Assembly: GCA_030149685.1 (NCBI GenBank)
Contig: JASLGI010000217.1
Coordinates: forward strand, 1-19,118
Direction: 5' to 3'
Source: Bacillaceae bacterium
GTDB lineage: Bacteria; Bacillota; Bacilli; Bacillales_A; Planococcaceae
DNA: 19,118 nt
In this document: piece by piece, positions 13,963-19,118 of the stretch
Position numbering within the stretch: the first letter of the stretch is position 1
Layout: every line of letters begins with the position of its first letter
Position numbers and translations under genes: made by a program
The notes under the pieces: generated by a model
Database searches by the model: none
What the model was told of the DNA's origin: nothing
What the model saw: only the letters and a program-made list of their open reading frames with translations

Positions 13963-14972
13963 TTTTGTTCACCTGTTGGTAATAAATCATTCGTCATATG
14001 TTTTTTAATATCAATCGGACCGTCGATTAACCCGAGTTCTTCATAAACATCAATCGCTTGTTGCATATCTTCTAAATTTGTATATCCGAGCTCATGCCCT
14101 TCTTGCAAGGAAGAAGTGTTTCGAATATCAATAATTGCTCGGTTTTGTTTTTCGTCTTGTCCATCGATGGCGAATTTTTTCGCTAATGTTGCAGCTTCTT
14201 CAGGATTATCTAACATCCATTGAGCACTCGTTTGAAATGCTCGCAAAAACGCTTGAAGCTCTTCTTTATGATTGTCATAAACATCTCGTGTAACGACAAA
14301 CATGTCGCTAGAGAAATTTAAATAATCGCGTACTTCCATTACATTGTAATCAGTGAGCCCTTTCTGCTCTCCAAGATATAATCCTGTATCAGTCGCTGCT
14401 GTAGCATCGACTTGATCTTGCATTAATGGCGCAAAGTTTAATAACCCTGTTTCAACAATTTCTACATCTTCCTCTGTCAACCCTACTGTATGAAGTAAAA
14501 TCAATAAATTTTCACGTGTGCCACTTGCTAAAGAGTACACGCCGATTGTCTTTCCTTTTAAATCTTCGGGCTTTTCAATACCTGATGACTTTTTCGCTAC
14601 GACATTAAAAACGTTTTGAGGATAAATATTATAGATAGAGACTAAATCTTCTCCTTGGTTCAACGCGCTAAAAAATGAACCAGCATCAGTAAAAGCGATA
14701 TCCGCATTTCCCGCTAATACATTTTTAATTGCATCTCCTCCACCAGCACCTGGAATAAATGTTAAATCAATTCCTTCATCTTTAAAGAAACCTTTCTTTT
14801 CTTCAACGAGTAAGTTTGTTTGTTCTGTAATCGGCTGAGACCAACTAGCCATGTTCACTTTTATTGAATCTGTCATTTCTTCTACTGTCGTTTGTTTGGC
14901 ATCTTCATTTGCACATCCTACAATCACTAGAGTGAGTGCTAAAACAATGATGCTCATGAGCCATTTTTTCAT
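13959..14972 (-). CDS. NMT1/THI5-like ABC transporter substrate-binding lipoprotein
   Basis: A 337-residue periplasmic-binding-fold protein with a lipoprotein signal (lipobox IVGC, lipidated C20), so it is tethered outside the membrane. The NMT1/SsuA-type pattern is visible: EEKKGFFKDEGIDL near 57-70, GGGDAIKNVLAGNADIAFTD near 78-97 and DLKGKTIGVYSLASGTR near 138-154. In this family, members near TPP riboswitches (ThiY) bind thiamine pyrimidine precursors such as formylaminopyrimidine, while others bind sulfonates or nitrate. The riboswitch favours a thiamine-related ligand. The gene begins immediately after the permease stop (TAAATG) with GAGGAATA as ribosome binding site. ThiY-like identity is inferred from context, not proven. 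Confidence 0.9.
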   Translation of the reverse strand: MKKWLMSIIVLALTLVIVGCANEDAKQTTVEEMTDSIKVNMASWSQPITEQTNLLVEEKKGFFKDEGIDLTFIPGAGGGDAIKNVLAGNADIAFTDAGSFFSALNQGEDLVSIYNIYPQNVFNVVAKKSSGIEKPEDLKGKTIGVYSLASGTRENLLILLHTVGLTEEDVEIVETGLLNFAPLMQDQVDATAATDTGLYLGEQKGLTDYNVMEVRDYLNFSSDMFVVTRDVYDNHKEELQAFLRAFQTSAQWMLDNPEEAATLAKKFAIDGQDEKQNRAIIDIRNTSSLQEGHELGYTNLEDMQQAIDVYEELGLIDGPIDIKKHMTNDLLPTGEQK

Positions 14973-15731
14973 TTATATTCCTCTTTTCAAATATTTTTTT
15001 AATACTGTTTGTTCAATCCATCGAACGCTACCGTATAATATTAAACCGATACTTCTTAACAGAATCAATACCGCAAACATCATCGGTGTATTCATCGTTC
15101 CTTGTGCAGCAATAATAAGTGCACCTAACCCTTCACTTGCACCGATAAACTCTCCGACGACTGCTCCTACAACTGCTAAAATGACAGATACTCGTAACCC
15201 TGACATAATGTACGGGATACTTGCAGGTAATTTTAAATAACGCAATGTTTCCCAACGTGTCGCTTGCATCGTTTGGAATAGAGCGAGTTGCTCTTTTGTT
15301 ACGCGATGCATTCCTTGTAAAGTTGATTCAAGGATTGGAAAGAAGCAAACGAGTGCGGTAATAACGACTTTCGATGTCATACCGAAGCCAAACCATAAAA
15401 TAAATAATGGGGCGAGCGCAAGCTTTGGTACTGCTTGACTCATAATGACATACGGTTGGATTATTTTCCTAAACGGTTCGCTCTCTCCCATGAAAAGCCC
15501 GACTAAAAAACCGATACTACTTCCGATAACAAGTCCGAACAAAATTTCACTCATCGTTCGTTGAATGTGCGGGAAAAAGTAACCGCTTTTCATTCCTTCT
15601 ATTAAAGTTTCACCTACAAGAAATGGTCCAGGTAAAACGAGATCAGACAATTGAAGTGCCGCTACGTGCCATCCTAATAATAAGCTGAAAAAAAGAACCA
15701 TTGACATACTCATTCGAGCGAAAGTGTTCAT
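14973..15731 (-). CDS. ABC transporter permease (ThiX/SsuC-like)
   Basis: A 252-residue membrane protein with about six hydrophobic segments. The EAA loop that contacts the ATPase is visible around residues 142-172 (TKEQLALFQTMQATRWETLR, then ILKLP-like YLKLPASIPYI). It belongs to the BPD-type permeases of the nitrate/sulfonate/thiamine-precursor class. Its ATG shares a base with the ATPase stop codon (TAATG) and its stop directly abuts the receptor start, so importer parts are made in strict coupling. The substrate follows from the riboswitch and receptor: probably a thiamine-related small molecule. Confidence 0.9.
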   Translation of the reverse strand: MNTFARMSMSMVLFFSLLLGWHVAALQLSDLVLPGPFLVGETLIEGMKSGYFFPHIQRTMSEILFGLVIGSSIGFLVGLFMGESEPFRKIIQPYVIMSQAVPKLALAPLFILWFGFGMTSKVVITALVCFFPILESTLQGMHRVTKEQLALFQTMQATRWETLRYLKLPASIPYIMSGLRVSVILAVVGAVVGEFIGASEGLGALIIAAQGTMNTPMMFAVLILLRSIGLILYGSVRWIEQTVLKKYLKRGI

Positions 15732-16462
15732 TAGCTCTCCCCTCCTAAATAAAAGCGCAATTTTTCATACGCTTCTATTGCTTCCTTTCGATACCGGTGT
15801 TTGCGTTTTTCCTTCGTATGCTCATTCACCCATTCGTAAACGATTGTACCTTCTCGTAAGACAAAACATCGATCGCTTAAAAAGACAGCTTCTTGTATGT
15901 CATGAGTGACAAATATAATCGTCACGTCCATTTTTTTCTGAATATTGAGTAGCAGGTGTTGGAGAGACTCTTTCGTCCACTCATCTAATGCACTGAAAGG
16001 TTCGTCCATTAATAAAAGTGAAGGATTTGTTATCAGTGCACGAGCAATTGCTACTCGAGCTCTTTCCCCTCCGGATAGTTCATCAGGGAAACGATCTTTT
16101 TTCATATCCAAACCGATCAAAGTGAGTAAGTTTTTCGCCCGCTGACGCACTTCATCTGTTACATGCCGTTTGATTGCATATGGTAATAAGACGTTTTCTT
16201 CAACTGTTTTCCACTCTAAAATATTCGGGCGCTGAAAAACATACGACATCTCTTCGATCGGCCGTTTGATTTTTTCTTCTTTCCAATAGACATTTCCTTC
16301 TGTCGGTAAAAGAAGGCCTGATAATATGTTCAATAAAGTCGTTTTTCCTGAACCGCTGCGCCCGATCAATGTATATAGTTTTCCATGTTCAAAATGCAAT
16401 GTAAGTGGATGAAGGACGCACTCTGTCGCATAGTAATGTTCTACTCGTTCTACTCGTAACAT
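15731..16462 (-). CDS. ABC transporter ATP-binding protein (ThiZ/SsuB-like)
   Basis: A 243-residue nucleotide-binding subunit. Walker A GRSGSGKTT is at 34-42, the Q-loop in VFQRPN follows, then the signature LSGGERARVAIARAL, Walker B LLLMDEP, a D-loop SALD and the switch histidine in FVTHD. It would energise the adjacent permease for import. The start is put at ATG 16462 because GGGAG lies about 7 bases upstream and this gives the normal N terminus; a longer reading to 16525 would overlap the luxC-like gene by 59 bases. It begins 4 bases after the luxC-like stop. Confidence 0.92.
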   Translation of the reverse strand: MLRVERVEHYYATECVLHPLTLHFEHGKLYTLIGRSGSGKTTLLNILSGLLLPTEGNVYWKEEKIKRPIEEMSYVFQRPNILEWKTVEENVLLPYAIKRHVTDEVRQRAKNLLTLIGLDMKKDRFPDELSGGERARVAIARALITNPSLLLMDEPFSALDEWTKESLQHLLLNIQKKMDVTIIFVTHDIQEAVFLSDRCFVLREGTIVYEWVNEHTKEKRKHRYRKEAIEAYEKLRFYLGGES

Positions 16463-16466
16463 CCTT

Positions 16467-17903
16467 TCACTCCCTATAGGAAACGAAGCGGTCAGACATA
16501 TGAAGAAGTGCTTCGTCAATATCAACGAAATGCACGAGGTCGAGCAAATTCAGTCGTCCGTCATGATGCCAACCTGCTTCTGTTTCTGTCATTTTTCCAA
16601 GGCTGCTTAATCGTGTCACACCTATGTGAGCGAGATGATCCGCCCATATAAGCATCGCTTCAGTCGGCGCGTGAATACTCGTCGTCTGTAAGTATGTACG
16701 GTATCGTTTCATCAATCGGTAAATATCTTCCACTGAGTCAAAAGGAAGTATCGTCACATTACGCGATAGCGGACTCGGTTCAATCCGAAGTTCTGGTTCG
16801 TACTTCACACTATACTTTCCTTTCACATCTCGTAAAAACATCGCTTCTTTTTCTTGTATCGTTCGCATTCGTCCTCGTTCATGGAAAGTTTGAATCGTCT
16901 GTTTTTCTTCTAATGACAAATGACTTAACGGGTGACGTACTTCTTGCTGACGTAAAGCATGAAACAAAAGCGCTGCTACTTCTTTCGGTGACACTTCTCC
17001 CCCATTTTGGACAAAGAAGAATTGAGGAGAGTAACAGCCTTGTTGGTTAAATTGCGCAATGTCTCGCGCCATACATTGAACCGTTTCTTCATAATGGTAA
17101 TGATTTAGCGTATCGCGATGGATCATACCGAAGCTCATTTTATGTCCATAACGCAAAAATCGGGTTGTGCCGTCTAGTTCTTTACCAATAGTGTCAAGCG
17201 TGTCATTATGACCATAAGCGACGACAACTGGTGAGCTTTTATACAGTTGATAGCGTACTTCGTCTGTTCGTTCGTAAAAAATTACAGCACAAGCGTTTGC
17301 CAATATTTCATCTTCTTCATATAATGCATGAGCGAAAGCTGTTGCGACAAAAGGTTCTCTCGTTGCTACTTTTCCAATAATCGGGCCTCGAACGAGCAAA
17401 TTACTAATAAAACTCCATAGAGAAACTCCCGGGACATTTCCTGACCAAATATGCGTCGTTACTGGTGAGGGAACTGCACGAGTATATCCTCCTTTTACCC
17501 GTGGTACGAATTGTTCGAGTATTTGAGGATTTGTAAAATCTTCTGCGATAAATTTTCGCAGTTCTAATTCACGGAAGGTCTGTAAGTAAGATGTTAAATG
17601 TAGGCGGATCATTTCTTCGTCGTATTCTCCGAGATGGGCAATTTGACGTTCTAGTGTCGTTCGTTCAGGTCCTTTTTGTAACAGTCGATGGATCGTGCGG
17701 TCAATCGCAGCAATAATACGATATAAAGAAAGTTGTTGAATGTTCGGATACGCTTCTTCTTTCATATATGTGATAAGACTCTTCATTTGCTTTTCTGTTA
17801 ATCGCGGATAATAGACTTCAAGTTGTCCGATTGTTCGTTTCTCATAACGAATTTGTTCATTTTTCACCCATTCATGTGGAAAGTAACCGATCACTTCTTT
17901 CAT
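16467..17903 (-). CDS. LuxC-family acyl (fatty acid) reductase in a TPP-controlled operon
   Basis: A 478-residue member of the LuxC family, an aldehyde-dehydrogenase-like enzyme that accepts an acyl group and reduces it with NADPH to an aldehyde. The acyl-accepting cysteine is present as C290 in QQGCYSPQ, as in LuxC (QGCLSPQ-type), and HIWSGNVPG (151-159) belongs to the cofactor-binding part. Length matches known LuxC. It overlaps the LuxE-like gene by 4 bases (ATGA). There is no luxA, luxB or luxD in the window, so bioluminescence is excluded here. Its partner LuxE and the TPP riboswitch suggest reduction of a thiamine-related carboxylate, although a fatty acyl substrate cannot be ruled out by sequence. 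Confidence 0.9.
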   Translation of the reverse strand: MKEVIGYFPHEWVKNEQIRYEKRTIGQLEVYYPRLTEKQMKSLITYMKEEAYPNIQQLSLYRIIAAIDRTIHRLLQKGPERTTLERQIAHLGEYDEEMIRLHLTSYLQTFRELELRKFIAEDFTNPQILEQFVPRVKGGYTRAVPSPVTTHIWSGNVPGVSLWSFISNLLVRGPIIGKVATREPFVATAFAHALYEEDEILANACAVIFYERTDEVRYQLYKSSPVVVAYGHNDTLDTIGKELDGTTRFLRYGHKMSFGMIHRDTLNHYHYEETVQCMARDIAQFNQQGCYSPQFFFVQNGGEVSPKEVAALLFHALRQQEVRHPLSHLSLEEKQTIQTFHERGRMRTIQEKEAMFLRDVKGKYSVKYEPELRIEPSPLSRNVTILPFDSVEDIYRLMKRYRTYLQTTSIHAPTEAMLIWADHLAHIGVTRLSSLGKMTETEAGWHHDGRLNLLDLVHFVDIDEALLHMSDRFVSYRE

Positions 17904-18961
17904 TGATGATCACCGATAATTGCTAAAAAATCTTCAAGTTGCAATGAACATCCTTTCGCTTCCGCCCCTTCCGCACGGCCGAGTAAAACGAAGCCGTCGT
18001 CTGTGGCATAACCGGCATCTTCAGTCATAACAGCGACGACAGAGTTTACATTGCATAAATCATAATGAACGATGATTCCTTTTTCGCCTTTTGGCACATC
18101 TTTTTCCGTTAATGGATCGATTATCCGTGTTTTCAACCACGGCGGTCCATATTTTATCGATGGTGTAACTTCATTCCCAGTATCGTAATATTGAGAACTT
18201 AATTCAGACATACCGTACATGTTAACGCAGCGGGATTTCGGCACATGAAACATCGATGATAATCGTTCATAAAACTCTGCTACTGGCAATTCAGTCGATT
18301 GATTTTTATATCCACCTGTATCAAAAATGATACTTCCTTCTGGTAATAGCCACGTCTGTTCTTTGAAATGTTCAAATAAATGAACATAGTTATACGTTGC
18401 TCCGAGTAATAACACAGGTTCTTTCCGTTCAATCCGTTCATTTAAAAATTGTTCAAATGCTGAAAAGTCAATTCCTTGATCGTCGATGAAATATCGACCG
18501 TCATTATGTCCAAACGTTTCAACAATATAATTTAAATAATGCGCTAAACTACTATTAGGCATCATCTCTCTCGTCGGAAATAAATTAGCTATATGAATCG
18601 TTTCTATATCTTTTAGCACGAACCGACGAATCGTCGCATCCATCGACGCATCATAAATATCAAGGTCTGCTTGATAATGTTTGCCACGTAACCCAGAAGT
18701 TGAACCGCTCGTCATAAAACAAGCTGCTGTTTCTTCAATAGGTACGCGACTCAATGTTAAATGTTTAAACGCATCGACAGGGACGAATGGAATGTCTCTC
18801 CAATGGCGAACCGTTCGTAATGTCTTTCTTTTTTCTTGGCAATACGCACGATAAGCGTCATTTTCTTGAAATTGCGCACGAAATACTTCAAGCATTAATT
18901 CATTCCACGTCTCTTCATCTTCTTCATATCGATCAATAAATGATAAAATTTTCTCCTTCAT
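17900..18961 (-). CDS. LuxE-family acyl-protein synthetase, first gene of the TPP-controlled operon
   Basis: LuxE activates a carboxylic acid with ATP, holds it as a thioester on its own cysteine and passes it to LuxC. The 353-residue product shows the adenylate-forming motif MTSGSTSG (83-90), NMYGMSEL (247-254), a C-terminal LLGRAEGAEAKGCSLQ with the expected acyl-carrying C338, and an otherwise normal length. The start at ATG 18961 has TAGGAGG 7 bases upstream; the longer reading to 18979 would place that site inside the gene. It begins just after the riboswitch terminator, so it is the first gene read when TPP is low. The acid it activates is unknown; context points to a thiamine breakdown product. 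Confidence 0.92.
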   Translation of the reverse strand: MKEKILSFIDRYEEDEETWNELMLEVFRAQFQENDAYRAYCQEKRKTLRTVRHWRDIPFVPVDAFKHLTLSRVPIEETAACFMTSGSTSGLRGKHYQADLDIYDASMDATIRRFVLKDIETIHIANLFPTREMMPNSSLAHYLNYIVETFGHNDGRYFIDDQGIDFSAFEQFLNERIERKEPVLLLGATYNYVHLFEHFKEQTWLLPEGSIIFDTGGYKNQSTELPVAEFYERLSSMFHVPKSRCVNMYGMSELSSQYYDTGNEVTPSIKYGPPWLKTRIIDPLTEKDVPKGEKGIIVHYDLCNVNSVVAVMTEDAGYATDDGFVLLGRAEGAEAKGCSLQLEDFLAIIGDHQ

Positions 18962-18977
18962 TTTATTCCTCCTACGC

Positions 18978-19011
18978 AAAAAAGCGCACGAACCCTAGAG
19001 TCCGCGCGCTT
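18978..19011 (-). terminator. Riboswitch-controlled intrinsic terminator
   Basis: The minus-strand RNA can form a stem of up to 14 pairs, AAGCGCGCGGACTC (18998-19011) with GGGTTCGTGCGCTT (18982-18995), followed by a U run (18978-18983). Three of the pairs are G-U, so the hairpin is much stronger on the minus strand than on the plus strand. That confirms its direction. Confidence 0.88.
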
Positions 19012-19017
19012 ATCCGC

Positions 19018-19104
19018 TATCGTTCCCTACGCTGGCATGATCCAACAGGTTCAAATGGTCTATGTTCACAACATACTCTCAGCCCGTTTACGGACTCCCA
19101 TACT
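19018..19104 (-). promoter_or_regulatory. TPP riboswitch (THI-box)
   Basis: Read on the minus strand, the segment has the conserved THI-box elements in order: GGGAGTCCG, the P2 loop, GGGCTGAGA, a variable P3 hairpin (ATGTT-GTG-AACAT), GACC, TTTGAACCTG, GGATCATGCCAGCGTAGGGA. The CTGAGA and GAACCTG parts form the pyrimidine- and diphosphate-binding pockets in known TPP aptamers. It precedes a terminator and the LuxE-like start, so thiamine diphosphate should switch the operon off. The promoter lies beyond the window edge. Confidence 0.95.
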
Positions 19105-19118
19105 TCTTTTTCTTTAGT

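Noticed and set aside
13959..16462. ABC importer as a nitrate, taurine or alkanesulfonate system
   Set aside because: The domain family would allow it, but TPP-riboswitch control and absence of sulfonate monooxygenase genes make a thiamine-related substrate more likely.
16467..18961. LuxC and LuxE as part of a bioluminescence operon
   Set aside because: No luxA, luxB or luxD is present, and the genes lie behind a TPP riboswitch next to an importer.
1..19118. CRISPR array, tRNA or rRNA genes
   Set aside because: No regularly spaced direct repeats and no tRNA-like cloverleaf or rRNA sequence were seen on reading either strand.

Overview
The window looks like a chromosomal segment of a low-GC Gram-positive bacterium of the order Bacillales. 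The support is its AT-rich codon use, strong AGGAGG-type ribosome binding sites, several TTG starts, a BirA-type biotin operator, two sigma-B-type promoters, an S-layer-homology protein and a T-box-free, riboswitch-based control style. The genus cannot be fixed from the sequence alone. Most genes lie on the minus strand.

Positions 1-1042 hold the right end and decayed remains of an IS200/IS605-family element (a broken tnpB with its 3' hairpins) and one unrecognised ORF. Next comes a secreted SLH-domain protein (1043-2128, plus). A convergent minus-strand pair follows: an unknown 188-aa protein and a NADAR (YbiA-like) N-glycosidase. A small possible winged-helix protein (3522-3785, plus) shares a bidirectional terminator with the biotin pair bioD-bioA. 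That pair has a consensus promoter and a BirA-like operator. Divergent from bioD are two tandem genes for small, charged, paralogous proteins. Each has its own near-identical sigma-B promoter, and the second (53 aa) is easily missed.

Positions 6403-6698 are non-coding and contain two long hairpins. On the minus strand from 6699 to 12525 lie a membrane-anchored alpha/beta hydrolase that lacks its nucleophile serine, a Sel1-repeat protein, an MBOAT + SGNH pair typical of O-acylation of an extracytoplasmic polymer, and a secreted or anchored acidic protein of unknown function. The gap 12526-13185 is not empty. It encodes a candidate ~77-nt small RNA with promoter and terminator (plus), and a 32-aa single-span membrane peptide with its own extended -10 promoter and terminator (minus).

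The most striking region is 13186-19106 (minus). A complete TPP (THI-box) riboswitch with an intrinsic terminator controls six tightly packed genes: a LuxE-family acyl-protein synthetase, a LuxC-family acyl reductase, an NMT1/THI5-type ABC importer (ATPase, permease, lipoprotein receptor) and a short-chain dehydrogenase. There is no luciferase (luxAB) and no luxD. Taken together, the enzymes predict uptake of a small carboxylate and its ATP- and NAD(P)H-dependent reduction to aldehyde and then alcohol, repressed by TPP. My inference is a salvage route for oxidised thiamine fragments, for example carboxylated pyrimidine or thiazole acetic acid. I know of no such described system.
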